From NCBI RefSeq assembly GCF_907165205.1, contig NC_058193.1, positions 14,087,521-14,151,520 on the forward strand: a stretch of 64,000 nt of DNA, read 5' to 3'. Below the pieces are notes generated by a model, which was given only the letters and a program-made list of their open reading frames with translations, had not been told where the DNA came from and searched no databases. A program made the position numbers and the translations under genes. Numbering within the stretch: the first letter of the stretch is position 1; every line of letters begins with the position of its first letter. The stretch is from Coccinella septempunctata. Lineage: Eukaryota > Arthropoda > Insecta > Coleoptera > Coccinellidae. Below are positions 8,833-20,740 of the stretch, piece after piece.

Positions 8833-10407
8833 TAGCCCAGTCAGTCATAATTGCCAAAAAAGGAGTCAACCTCGGAATGGAAGATAATAAGCTGTAAATT
8901 GGTGTTAACCTTTGTTTTGTCGTCCTAAATATTGTCTCAAAAGTCACAAATGCTATCGTGTCCGCGTCTTAAGCTATTGTAGGTCAAAAGTCATAAAAAT
9001 CGCGAATTTCGCGAATATATCGATTCCTATTGCCTAAATGAAATTTTGCACTTATTATGGTTGTATAGCATAAAATTCTCTAAAACTTTTGTTTGAACTT
9101 TTTTTTCATACCATCAACCGTTTTTGGGAAAGAGCTTGAGCGTACTGTCAAATATGTGCTAATGCAAGATCAAGCTTGGGTTACGGTTATCACTATAAAG
9201 TAAAGTAGTTATCAGTATAAAGTAAATTATTCACCAAAAAAATTATAATTTTTTCTAATCATTGCCCATTATTTATGTAATTACATATTATTAATTATTA
9301 TTTTTGATTGAGATAAGTAACTTAATTATTTATATTTAACCAAAGTATATTATTAATTCATCAACATATAAATCGTGCCTACTACCCGATTCAAACGTGG
9401 TTAGGGAAGAACTAAGGATCTCAAGAACGGGGCTAGATGCTTGAAAATGAAATGCTGGAGCCTTTATTAAACAGCCCTCTACTACAACCAGCCGAACTAC
9501 TTAACATAATATTTTTCAATTACAAAAAAAATGTGGTTTCCGCTGTGGATGCAGAAAATCAGGGCTACTATATTCTTTAGCTTGTGGACAGTGCAATGGA
9601 CAAGCTTGCCTCAACGCTCCACTATAGCCAAGTAATCCCGATGAAGAAAGCCCATACGATCCTGAAATTCTGAAAGGATGAAGACAATGAATTGAACATT
9701 TTTGAGCGACAGCAAGAAGAAGACGAAGAAGAAGAAGATAATTGCTTTCATTCACAATTTTATCATATTTAACATCAACTTTCAATATTCAAACTTACAT
9801 TTTAATAAATGTATTATATGCCATATTTAATGATAAATAAAGATATATGTGAAATATACTCCTGTCTATCAATCCAAAATATAATTGAAGTATATAATCC
9901 AAAAATAATAATACCCATATGTACTATAGAAATAGTTAAATGCGAATAATTATTCAGTTACTTTTTTTTTATTAAATAAGAATTATTGATAATTAGTACA
10001 TAAATAATAGACATTGTTCAATGATAATTATTTAAGTGAATAATTGACGACTGTATACAACGTACTGATAACTGTAACTTGATCTTGCATCAGCCCATAT
10101 ATGATTGTACGCTGCGCACTCTTCGCGCTCTATCCCAAAAACAGTTGACCGTATGAGAAAAAGTTCAAACAGAAATAGTTGAGAATTTCCTACTCTTCAA
10201 ATTTCATAATGGGTGTAAATCTCATTTAAGTAATAGGGACCGAGATATTCTCGAAAAAACTATTTTTATGACGTTTGGCCTTCAATATCTTTGGACGCGG
10301 ACACGATAGCATTTGTGACAATATTTAGAACGGAGAAACAAAGGTTTACACCAATTTACATCTTACATCTTTCATTCCGAGGTGACACCCCTATTATGAC
10401 TGGGCTA
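8833..10407 (+). mobile_element. Long-TIR DNA element (~430-bp arms)
   Basis: Left arm about 8833-9260 reverse-complements to about 10000-10407; shared stretches include CACAAATGCTATCGTGTCCGC and TGCAAGATCAAG. Arms begin TAGCCCAGTCA. Between them the plus strand has a short cysteine-rich coding remnant (about 9500-9600) and otherwise AT-rich DNA. No clear target duplication was found, so the ends are approximate and the superfamily is open. Confidence 0.65.
9500..9603 (+). pseudogene. CXC (Tesmin/TSO1-like) cysteine-rich tail fragment
   Basis: Plus strand 9532 onward reads 'CGFRCGCRKSGLLYSLACGQ' then 'CNGQACLNAPL' and a stop. Cys spacing and the 'CGCRKSG' and 'CGQCNGQACLNA' words match the cysteine-rich motif found at the C-terminus of uncharacterised arthropod transposon-encoded proteins. 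Upstream coding is lost, so this is only the last roughly 30-35 codons. It lies in the middle of the long-TIR element and is probably the only trace of that element's own protein. Confidence 0.55.
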
Positions 10408-10751
10408 CCAGTCTTCTTTAATGCTCGACTAAGAATCGACCGATGCCCGGCTCACCCTGAGTTTCCTTGAAGGGTGCACTTCGTCTAAACCCAGCTCAAT
10501 CCCTGAGCACCCTCCACGCTCAAATTCTTCTATAACTGACGCCTTTCATTAGCACTTGAATGATATACGCAATAAAACTCGTCATCCTCACACACTTAAG
10601 TTTTACCGATTCAGAAGAGTCTTCCATATATCTAAAACAATCACCCTTGAGTTATCATCATATTCGATGGCTTTTGTTTAAATATACAACAATGACAAGT
10701 TATTATTGAAGATTTAATAATTTTTCTGAATATGTAGACGCAATTCCACTT

Positions 10752-10980
10752 CGGTCTGGTACTTTCACCTGCCTATAACTAAATTTATTCGCCAGATAAC
10801 TCTTATTCTGAGACATGGTACTTTCACCTTCGAATAAATTTTATTCAATGTCAATAAGTATCTGTCTTCCTATCTGAAGGATACCTTATTTCGGTGCTTT
10901 AAGATGAAATTATTTGTCGAATAACAATTCTATCAAAACGCGGTATACTACTTTTCACTGATGTGTAAGGTTATGTGCCT
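10752..10980. repeat. Relic of the foldback family seen at 20.15-20.74 kb
   Basis: GGTACTTTCACCTTCGAATA, then AATAAGTATCTGTC, GAAGGATACCTTATTT and CGCGGTATACTACTTTTCAC occur in the same order as in the right arm of the foldback at 20430-20580. Confidence 0.7.
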
Positions 10981-12156
10981 ACCATATATCTATTATACCA
11001 ATATTGATAACACGCGTTCTAGACTACACAAAAAGTGAAGCCAAATCGTTGGGAGGAATCCACTTGTACGCATGCGCGAATCAGAAGTTCGAAAATGACA
11101 ATCAAGATATTGGTCAGGTTGTTTCCATCTTTGATGTTCGATGATTAAATGAATTCGAATGAAGATTTATTTCAAATTCTTGTTCAAATTTTTAGAATAA
11201 TTTCATGTGAGGCGAAAGTTAATGAATATTAAATTCATCGAGAATGTATCCGTTTTTTCAACTTTCAGTTGAATCAACGACATGAGATCAATCCAAATAA
11301 GTGCATAAAAACTATTTACCCAATATTATTATGATTTGTGAAATATTAAGTGCCGAATAGGAATGGTATTTTCCATACTCAGTAAACTCCAGAGTGACAT
11401 AATAACAAGTTCGTTTTATATTACTGTTTCATACCAGTTTCAATATTGCGTGTATGTGTGAACATCATACTTATCTCACCTCCATGCATAAGAATATTTA
11501 GAAGATGAGAAACTGGTAGATATTAGTAACTACAATTCAGCTTTATAGATATAGATGTCGATTTAGATGTTTCACTATTTCAGTACTGAAAAAAACAATC
11601 ATAAATAGAACTAGAATTACTACCTCAACTCTCAACTGAATTTCAAGACAATAACAGACTTATCTAGATACAATGCAGATAATATACGATAGTAAACAAC
11701 CTAGAAAAATGTATTCGCAGTCCTGCAATTTTGTTGATTTAGGATCACTTTTCTTAATCTCCACACTCCGCAGGTTTTCTGTGGAAAACACATAATATTT
11801 TGTAATGAATCCGAGCGTCTAGTGTTGCAAAATGATGAAGTTTCATGAATTTTGACTTCTAATTATTAGAAATCAACGATGAAATACAAATTACTACGTA
11901 ATGCAAACCTTAGTATGAACCTGAATCAAATCAATATCAACAAATTGATAGGTTAAGGTCGAAAATATTCAAATGGTTGTGAAGGAAAATCATTTCATTC
12001 CTGTCAATTCATAAAACCATGTATCGAAAGAGACAGAGCTAATCAGGTATTTTTATTCTTAATATTTCTGCACTTGCGCAGAAGTCGATTTTGGCCACGG
12101 GCTGGCTTCAATTTTCGAAGTCCCATTATCGATATAGAATATAATAGATATATGGT
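10981..12156. mobile_element. Possible non-autonomous element with short inverted ends
   Basis: ACCATATATCTATTATA at 10981 is inverted at 12140-12156, and the similarity extends some 15 bases inward (ATTGATAA / ATCGATAA). No coding content. The borders are tentative. Confidence 0.4.
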
Positions 12157-12395
12157 GCCTACCCTTTCTCTATATGCATGAAATACGGTCAAAAAAAGTG
12201 ATAGGGAGAAACTGAACATTGGGCATGCTAGTTGTCTTTTGATTAGGCCGCACTCACGTTTTTGTGAACAGAAAAGAGACGGGTAACGGCCCGACGATCA
12301 TTTCTCCCTTCTATAAAATAGCCAATTTCGTACTGGCATTGCTCAGTCCATGTCTCTATGTCTATAGTTGAAACTTACGAATGAGAATTTATTTG

Positions 12396-14254
12396 TGTTA
12401 AAAATTGGAGTAATTTTTAACCCATCTCTATCGCTTGGTGCACATCTCTAGCAACTCAGTGACTACGTTTATCGTTACATGCTTCTGTGAACGTAACCTT
12501 AAAATCGCTGTCAATCAGCTGCTCAAAAAAACCGGTGGAACCTGTTGAATCTGCTCAATTTAATTCATTCTTCTTAGATTCTTCGTTCGCTCAAGTGAAT
12601 TGGAACTTGGTCTAAATTCTTTACGTGAATTTTTAGTGCACTCTCAACTTTTTCAGTCATCTCAAATCTAATAATATTATTTTATATTATAATTATCAAT
12701 CGATCAACATCTCAAAAAGGTACAGTACTTTTTCACTCAACAAAAAATGTAACCATTTTTTTGCATGTGTCACGTTAGAATATCATTCTACATAATTTTC
12801 CTCTCAACATTCACTCCATCGCTATGCATTTTCTCACTATTACATTTGCAATATTCTGCTCTGCATCTCTCTATCATATTTGCATGTATATTTTCTCAAT
12901 TTTCTCCAAATCTCTCAATCAATCACGTGCTCAATGTACCTAACTGCTTCAACCTCCTCAAAATGCATCTATATTTCATTCACTGTGAATCACATCACCT
13001 CGACAATCACTCACATTTTAATTTCTCTAATTTTAGCACCAAGTTCACATTTCACACCACTCTATTAGAAGCTTATATACTTGTATTCACTCTCATTTTG
13101 TATACATGTCACCTCAGATTAATTTTACACCTCTTACGATCAGACTTCTCAGGCCTCTTAAGTTTCAGGTACCTCTACGCTCAAGTTGGACACTTCGACG
13201 GCTTCTCATAGACCAGATCGAAATCCATCTCACTACACTCAGAACTCTGAATAATGGAATACACTCAATCAACTCTATTGGACAGACTGGTTTGTGATAA
13301 TGCTCGAGGAGGTCCAATCTGATTTCAACTCAATAAGTATAATTTATTATAAACTTTTGCATGTCTCTATTACCTGAAACTTATGATACTTTATTTCTAT
13401 TCTCTAACGTTATCAACTGCTCTTCTTGTCTCATTTCAATTATGAATACTATTCATTAATTCTTTCTATGTTTACAATATTTCATTTCTCTACATTGCAT
13501 TTGTAACACAACTCACCTCAATTTATGTACTCTCATACAACACCTTCTGCTTTTCTAATTGATTTGCTATTCCTGTAAGCGTAGGTAATCATCTCTCTAC
13601 ATTACATTTGTTACACGACTCACCTCAATTTATGTACTCTCATAAAACACCTTCTGCTTTTCTAATAGATTTGCTATTCCTGTAAGCGTTGGTAATCATC
13701 TCTCTCTCATTCTGTCTCATTACACCTGTCTCACTACATCACATATCTCTAACTTCTCAAGTTATCACTGCAACCTTCTGTTTTTCTGATAGCGAGACAG
13801 TTTATGAAATCGTAAACTCTATCACTGTAAACGTTGTGCTTGCATGATAACACTCACATCAATTCAAACTATCAAGCTCAATTATTATGCAACTCAAAAT
13901 ACATAAACACGTTTTGATGTAAATCTATCTCAATTCTTATCAAACACATAATAATTGATCTTGCTACTCGATACATGAAATTCACTCATCCTGCTCTTTC
14001 TCTCAAGCAAATACAACGTTGATTTTCTCATTGAAACATTACTCTCAAATTCTCTCAATAACTTCTCAATAATTGTAAATAGGTTCACTCTGTTTAGATG
14101 TTGTATATAATTTTACTTCATGCGAGTGTCTATTTATTATGTGACGTGTTTGATATACAATAAAGATTTTATTTTACCATCTCCAACTCAATCATTTGGT
14201 AACAGTCCACTTTTAAGTAATTGCCAAAAATCTCAACACCCAGATTTTTGAACA
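12396..14254 (+). repeat. BEL1 5' LTR
   Basis: 1859 bp, TG...CA. Rich in CTC/TCTCA words. Differences to the right LTR noticed at about 12970, 13430, 13560, 13740 and 13990. A 148-codon frame at 12765-13211 is open in both LTRs but lacks protein-like composition. An AATAAAG at about 14159 is a candidate poly(A) signal. Confidence 0.93.
13491..13704 (+). repeat. 107-bp tandem duplication within BEL1 5' LTR
   Basis: Two units starting TACATTGCAT (13491) and TACATTACAT (13598) share ACTCACCTCAATTTATGTAC and GATTTGCTATTCCTGTAAGC. The right LTR carries the same duplication at about 19383-19596. Confidence 0.85.
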
Positions 14255-14256
14255 TT

Positions 14257-14274
14257 TGGTCCTTCGAGCCGGAT
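14257..14274 (+). promoter_or_regulatory. Primer-binding site (tRNA-Tyr complement)
   Basis: TGGTCCTTCGAGCCGGAT lies 2 bp after the 5' LTR. Its complement is CCGGCTCGAAGGA plus CCA, which matches my recollection of the 3' end of insect tRNA-Tyr. This is where minus-strand synthesis would be primed. Confidence 0.8.
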
Positions 14275-14325
14275 GGTTGAGTTGGAATAATTATTCATTC
14301 ATATCACATTCATCTCAAAAAGGTC

Positions 14326-15861
14326 ATGTCTCAAAAGTCGGGAAGATCTTCTCCATCTCCAAAAGAGGATGACGCTCAACTCCAGGTCCCTCCTACTCGA
14401 TCATCCAGATCTTCCACATCTTCGCAGCCTGATGTGGGACCTCAAACTCGCTCGGCTGGTCTTCCCACCAACCTCAAATTGAAAGTCGCTACTCAAATGA
14501 GTAGACTACAACTCATGAAGGACATCTTCTCCAAGCTGTCCAACGTCTCAACATGGACTGTGCAAGATCTGTCACACACTCAAGAACAACTGCAAGACCT
14601 TCACAAGAACTTCTCAAAGACTCACTCGTATTTTGAGTCAGCGTGGCCTGAGTCGTGTATCGACCACGAATACTTCGCATCTTCAGTCTTCTTCGAGGAA
14701 TACTCTCTATTCCAATCAGCCATCTCGAAATTAATACAACTCAATATGTCACTCAATCCTGTGGATTCACAGCCATCCACTTCTGCTCAAGCCCCTCAAT
14801 CTTCTCAAACTCGTCCTCGATTGCCTGACATCTCAATTCCCACCTTCTCAGGCGACTTCTCAAAATGGCCTGCATTCCGAGACCTTTTTCAATCACTCGT
14901 GATCAATAGCACCTCAATTTCTGACATTGAAAGGTTACATTACCTTCGAACATGTCTCTCTCAAGAACCTCTCGACACCATCTCTAGTCTTCCCTTAACG
15001 GAAGTCTCGTTCCCCATAGCTTGAAAGAAGCTTATGGATAAATATGAAAATAAAAGGCTGCTCCTCTCTTCTCAATACTCAAAACTTCTCTCCTTCTCAT
15101 TGGCGAATCAGAAAAATTCTACCGCCTCATCTCTTCGTCAATTTATTGACAGCATCGTCAATCCTCTCCAAAGTTTGAAAGCTCTAGGTGAAGATCTAGA
15201 GCAGAATAACAATCTATTGGTGTTCCATACCATCAATCGTATGGATCACGCCTCTCGCACTCATTGGGAAACTCTCATCTCCTCTAACACCGAATTTCCC
15301 TCATTCGCTCAGTTGATGGAATTCCTCCAATCCCGCTCTAGAGCTCTAGAATGGACTGAGTCGAACCAGAGACAGTCATCTCAAGAATCCTCTCGCTCTC
15401 GCACAACAGTGCACACAATTTCTCAAAAGGTTACTGCTCCAATTAAACCTTCTCCTCCACTCATCTCAAGCAAATCGGCCTCCTCGAACACTCCAATCTC
15501 GAAAGTCTCGTCTATGCCCAGCTACACCTGTGATGATTGTGGACACGACCACTTTATTGCAGATTGCCCTCGCTTCTCCAAACGCTCACCTCAAGAAAAA
15601 GCTGATGTAGTATTACATCGCATCCTCTGCTCTAACTGCCTCGGTAGACATCATCGCCACTCTTGCAGAACGACAAAGATCTGCAAAATCTGTGGAAGTC
15701 GTCATCACACTCTTCTACATGATGCTTCTCTCAGCAGTAAACCACACTGCAAAGTTCCACCGGTACCCCCTCGAGTGCTTCCTCAATCAGCTCTCACATC
15801 TCAAAAATCTGCTCAAAGGGAGGTGAGTTCTAGCAACTCAGCTCTACAGCCTTCAAAATAG
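14326..15861 (+). pseudogene. gag: BEL1 gag (one in-frame stop)
   Basis: Starts at ATG 14326 and stays in one frame to the stop at 15859 except for a single TGA at 15022-15024, at a position where BEL proteins usually have Trp. The first part (about 160 residues) is Ser/Gln/Thr-rich. The DUF1759-type region includes 'LPDISIPTFSGDFSKWPAFR' and 'LSSQYSKLLSF'. The nucleocapsid part has zinc-binding clusters 'CDDCGHDHFIADC', 'CSNCLGRHHRHSC' and 'CKICGSRHHTLLH', the usual three-finger array of Pao/BEL gag. It forms the particle in the cytoplasm and binds the RNA. The protease follows in another frame. Confidence 0.85.
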
Positions 15862-15892
15862 TTCGAAGAAGCGCTGAATTATTTTTCTTCAG

Positions 15893-16430
15893 CTACCTCA
15901 ACCACGACTCAACACTCTCCTCGCCACTGCCATCGCCCATCTCATCACCTCAACAGGATCACACACGGTTCGACTACTCATCGACAGTGGATCCGAGCTG
16001 ACCTTCATCTCTCAAGATCTAGCCAGAAAACTCAACATCTCTAGAAGGAAGTCGCATGTTGTAATTGTGGGAATTCATGGAAAAACTTCGAAGACACAAG
16101 GATCTCTTGCCCTCACTCTCAAGTCGACGTATGACCATCAAACCATAAATATTGATGCTCACATTTTTTCATCATCTTTCTCTAATTTGCCTTCCTTCTA
16201 TACATGTTTTCAGCAATCTCTACATCTCCAGCACCTCAAGTTAGCTGATCCAGAATACCACATCTCAAGAGCCATCGACATCATTTTGGGTGCTGATGTA
16301 TATGGCTCAGTTGTTCTTCCTCAGATGAAAAAAGGCCCTCCATCATCTCCAATCGCGCAACTCTCAATCTTCGGCTGGCTAATCCTAGGACCTGTGTGTC
16401 AAGAACAGGAACGCCTTCCAATCCAATCTC
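15893..16430 (+). pseudogene. BEL1 aspartic protease and DUF1758 region
   Basis: From 15893 the frame reads 'LPQPRLNTLLATAIAHL' and then 'RLLIDSGSELTFIS', with the catalytic DSG at about 15985. The DUF1758-type tail includes 'RAIDIILGADVYGSVVLP' and 'IFGWLILGPVCQ'. The product would cut the gag-pol polyprotein. The frame differs from gag, so a frameshift or fusion joint is needed at about 15860-15893. After about 16430 true homology moves to another frame that enters the RT directly; the region that normally links protease to the RT fingers is missing. Confidence 0.8.
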
Positions 16431-18147
16431 CAATCTTTCATACCATCTCACAACAGTCACATACGGAACTAGATCAGCTCCATTTTTGGCAATCAGAGTT
16501 CTTCTCCAACTTCTCAAAGATGAGGGTCACAACTTTCCACTAGCCATTCCTCCATTGACAAAAGGTCGTTATGTTGATGATATTTGTGGTGGAGCAGATA
16601 CTGAACATCAACTTCTCGAAATTGCCAAACAACTCCAGAACCTTTGCATGGCGGCCGGCCTTCCGCTAGCAAAATGGCAGTCAAACGTCTCAAGTCTCTC
16701 TCACGTCGTTCAAGAGGAAGAATCAACACCCACTCCAATCTCATTCGATGAAGGTTCTCACTCAACTAAAGTGTTAGGTCTAATCTGGTACCCTCAAGAA
16801 GACTATTTCACTTTTAAAGTCAGCTCCAATCTATCTGGGTCTTTGATCTCCAAGCGATCAGTTCTATCTCATATTGCTAAAATATTTGATCCACTCGGTT
16901 TAGTCTCCCCTGTTACGATTAGGGCTAAAATGTTGTTGCAGGAATTATGGCTCCAAAAGTTATCATGGGACGAACCTCTACCTCAACTACTCCAACAGAA
17001 ATGGTACGACATCAGTGAAGATCTCTCCAGGCTGGCCAGCATCACAATTCCAAGATGGATTAACACTCAAGAGGGTTCTTTCATTCAACTCCACGGCTTC
17101 TCTGATGCATCTCAACTCGCCATTTCAGCCGTTCTCTACCTTCTCGTTCGAACTCCGTCCAAGGAATTCAAAGTTACAATGCTTTGCTCCAAAACCAAAG
17201 TATCGCCTTTAAAACCACTCACAATCCCGAGACTCGAATTATCAGCTGCTCTTCTTCTCTCTCGACTCGTTAATTATGCGCATAATGTTTTAGCTCTCAA
17301 CATTCACTCATCCACTCTATGGACGGACTCCTCAATCACTCTAGCTTGGATCAACACTCACCCTTCACGTTGGAAGGACTTTGTACGGAACAGAGTTGCA
17401 ACAATCCAAGATCTAACTCCAAGGGCCCATTGGAGGTATATTTCCGGCAAAGACAATCCTGCTGACTGTGCATCACGAGGGTTAACTTCATCTCAACTTC
17501 GCAACCACTCGCTATGGTGGACGGGACCACCATGGCTTTCCAAGTCAGAAGATTCATGGCCAAATCGTCAGCCGGCACCGACAACCGACCATGAATCAGA
17601 AGCAAGACCAGCCATCACCATACTCACCTCCACTACGTCAGACTACTCATGGAATCTCATCTACAGGTATTCCAGTTTGAATAAATTGTTAAGAATCACC
17701 TCTATTTGTTCAAAGGTTCTCGCACGACTCCAACGCAAGCTGGATCCAGCACACCTCACACACCTGACTTCAACTGACTTGGAAGCATCTCGAATTTTCT
17801 GGATAAAGGCAACTCAAAAAGTCTACTTTCCACATGAACTCAAGGCTCTTCAATCACAGACTCCACTTCACTCTTCACATGTAATCAGTAGACTCACTCG
17901 ACAACTCGACAACAATGGTGTAATTCGTGTAGGCGGACGAATTTCCCATTCTCAGCTCGACCCAGATAGCAAGCATCCAATTATTCTTCCTCAACACTCT
18001 CAATTTACTTCTTTGGTTATAGATGAAACTCACCAAACAACTCTACATGTGCAAGGCACTGTGGCACCGCTCTCAACAACTCATGGCACAACTACCCACA
18101 TCTCAAGTGCAGCCATCTCATCCATTCCTCCACACTCTGAGGATTGA
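16431..18147 (+). pseudogene. pol: BEL1 partial RT, RNase H and integrase zinc region
   Basis: The frame opens at 16396 but becomes RT-like at 'YHLTTVTYGTRSAPFLAIR' (about 16440), which is late in the RT domain, so the fingers and the first catalytic Asp are deleted. The metal-binding 'GRYVDDICGGA' remains. Then come 'SHIAKIFDPLGLVSPVTI', RNase H words 'GFSDASQLAISAVLY', 'TIPRLELSAALLLSRL' and 'LWTDSSITLAWI', and an integrase zinc-domain start 'HPIILPQHSQFTSLVIDE' with His residues. The frame is lost at about 18050 and ends at 18147. A protein lacking RT fingers cannot copy RNA, so mobility would depend on enzymes from an intact relative. Confidence 0.85.
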
Positions 18148-18287
18148 AAGCAGTCTTTTCGCTCCAGTTATGGGTGGATTGAGTAGCTCAGACACTGGAG
18201 TGATGGATTGCCTCAACTTCCTCACAATGGATAATTTACGAAGACCTACTCGATTATAATCAACTACGTTAATTATGGCGGCCGGAA
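18045..18287 (+). pseudogene. BEL1 integrase remnant and polypurine tract
   Basis: In another frame, 18069-18140 reads 'QQLMAQLPTSQVQPSHPFLH', the stretch that normally precedes the integrase core. The core with its D, D and E is missing. ATGGCGGCCGGAA directly before the 3' LTR (about 18275-18287) serves as the polypurine tract. Confidence 0.7.
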
Positions 18288-20146
18288 TGTTAAAAATTGG
18301 AGTAATTTTTAACCCATCTCTATCGCTTGGTGCACATCTCTAGCAACTCAGTGACTACGTTTATCGTTACATGCTTCTGTGAACGTAACCTTAAAATCGC
18401 TGTCAATCAGCTGCTCAAAAAAACCGGTGGAACCTGTTGAATCTGCTCAATTTAATTCATTCTTCTTAGATTCTTCGTTCGCTCAAGTGAATTGGAACTT
18501 GGTCTAAATTCTTTACGTGAATTTTTAGTGCACTCTCAACTTTTTCAGTCATCTCAAATCTAATAATATTATTTTATATTATAATTATCAATCGATCAAC
18601 ATCTCAAAAAGGTACAGTACTTTTTCACTCAACAAAAAATGTAACCATTTTTTTGCATGTGTCACGTTAGAATATCATTCTACATAATTTTCCTCTCAAC
18701 ATTCACTCCATCGCTATGCATTTTCTCACTATTACATTTGCAATATTCTGCTCTGCATCTCTCTATCATATTTGCATGTATATTTTCTCAATTTTCTCCA
18801 AATCTCTCAATCAATCACGTGCTCAATGTACCTAACTGCTTCAACCTCCTCAAAATGCATCGATATTTCATTCACTGTGAATCACATCACCTCGACAATC
18901 ACTCACATTTTAATTTCTCTAATTTTAGCACCAAGTTCACATTTCACACCACTCTATTAGAAGCTTATATACTTGTATTCACTCTCATTTTGTATACATG
19001 TCACCTCAGATTAATTTTACACCTCTTACGATCAGACTTCTCAGGCCTCTTAAGTTTCAGGTACCTCTACGCTCAAGTTGGACACTTCGACGGCTTCTCA
19101 TAGACCAGATCGAAATCCATCTCACTACACTCAGAACTCTGAATAATGGAATACACTCAATCAACTCTATTGGACAGACTGGTTTGTGATAATGCTCGAG
19201 GAGGTCCAATCTGATTTCAACTCAATAAGTATAATTTATTATAAACTTTTGCATGTCTCTATTACCTGAAACTTATGATACTTTATTTCTATTCTCTAAC
19301 GTTATGAACTGCTCTTCTTGTCTCATTTCAATTATGAATACTATTCATTAATTCTTTCTATGTTTACAATATTTCATTTCTCTACATTGCATTTGTAACA
19401 CAACTCACCTCAATTTATGTACTCTCATACAACACCTTCTGCTTTTCTAATAGATTTGCTATTCCTGTAAGCGTAGGTAATCATCTCTCTACATTACATT
19501 TGTTACACGACTCACCTCAATTTATGTACTCTCATAAAACACCTTCTGCTTTTCTAATAGATTTGCTATTCCTGTAAGCGTTGGTAATCATCTCTCTCTC
19601 ATTCTGTCTCATTACACCTGTCTCACTACATTACATATCTCTAACTTCTCAAGTTATCACTGCAACCTTCTGTTTTTCTGATAGCGAGACAGTTTATGAA
19701 ATCGTAAACTCTATCACTGTAAACGTTGTGCTTGCATGATAACACTCACATCAATTCAAACTATCAAGCTCAATTATTATGCAACTCAAAATACATAAAC
19801 ACGTTTTGATGTAAATCTATCTCAATTCTTATCAAACACATAATAATTGATCTTGCTACTCGATACATGAAATTCACTCAACCTGCTCTTTCTCTCAAGC
19901 AAATACAACGTTGATTTTCTCATTGAAACATTACTCTCAAATTCTCTCAATAACTTCTCAATAATTGTAAATAGGTTCACTCTGTTTAGATGTTGTATAT
20001 AATTTTACTTCATGCGAGTGTCTATTTATTATGTGACGTGTTTGATATACAATAAAGATTTTATTTTACCATCTCCAACTCAATCATTTGGTAACAGTCC
20101 ACTTTTAAGTAATTGCCAAAAATCTCAACACCCAGATTTTTGAACA
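18288..20146 (+). repeat. BEL1 3' LTR
   Basis: Direct copy of 12396-14254 at a constant offset of 5892 bp with no length difference; followed by the target duplication ATTTG. Confidence 0.93.
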
Positions 20147-20151
20147 ATTTG

Positions 20152-20740
20152 CCAAAAATGAACGTAGATCGAATGTCGGTACGTCATTATTGGTAGAATT
20201 TTTTAGATTCTTGATGTATGGCGATTCAAATTGTGATTCGTACGAAATATTCGCTTTTCAGTTGGAATTATGACAATAAAGTGTCTGATCTTACACTAAT
20301 CAGTTAAAAGTAGTATACCGTGTTTTTATAAAATTGTTAACCGTAAAATATCCGGTACTTATTAAAGTATCGAAATGAGGTATCCTTAGATAGAAAATTA
20401 TCTGACAGATACTTATTCAACTAAGGCCCGGTACTTTCACCTTCGAATAAATTTTATTCACTGTCAATAAGTATCTGTCGAATAATTTCCCATCTGAAGG
20501 ATACCTTATTTGGGTGCTTTCAGATGCAATTATTCGACAAATAACAATTATATGAAAACGCGGTATACTACTTTTCACTGATTGATGTAAAATAATACAC
20601 CGTATTGTAGAAATTGTCATAATTCCAACTAGAAAGCAAATATTTCGTGAAAATCACACAAAGAATAACCATATATCAAGAATCTAAGAAATTCAACCAA
20701 TAATGATGTACTGACATTCGATCTATGACAAATAAACTCT
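20152..20740. repeat. Foldback (long imperfect palindrome, ~590 bp)
   Basis: The left arm (about 20152-20410) and right arm (about 20450-20735) are inverted copies: AGATCGAATGTC/GACATTCGATCT, AGTTGGAATTATGACA/TGTCATAATTCCAACT, AAAAGTAGTATACCG/CGGTATACTACTTTT and GGTATCCTT/AAGGATACC. The centre is the word GGCCCGGTACTTTCACC. A further GTGAAAGTACCGG occurs at 20880-20892. No coding function. Confidence 0.8.

Larger units (their letters stand above)
10408..12395. other. AT-rich region with MITE relics, no gene
   Basis: Contains the repeats listed at 10752-10980 and 10981-12156. No open frame with a recognisable product. Confidence 0.6.
12396..20146 (+). mobile_element. Pao/BEL LTR retrotransposon (BEL1), internally deleted
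   Basis: Two direct LTRs of equal length (12396-14254 and 18288-20146, 1859 bp each) start TGTTAAAAATTGGAG and end TTTTTGAACA. A 5-bp target duplication ATTTG flanks the element (12391-12395, 20147-20151). A primer-binding site follows the left LTR and a purine-rich tract precedes the right one. The interior encodes gag, protease, part of the reverse transcriptase, RNase H and the zinc-binding start of integrase, but lacks much of the RT and the integrase core. By eye the LTRs differ at only about five positions, so insertion is recent even though the coding region cannot support autonomous movement. Confidence 0.93.

Noticed and set aside
12765..13211. 148-codon frame present in both BEL1 LTRs as a possible gene
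   Set aside because: It is preserved only because the LTRs are nearly identical. Composition (Ser/Leu/His-rich from CTC and TCA words) is not protein-like.
16067..16543. BEL1 protease frame continuing to 16543
   Set aside because: After about 16430 the real homology (RT) is in another frame; the tail is a shadow.
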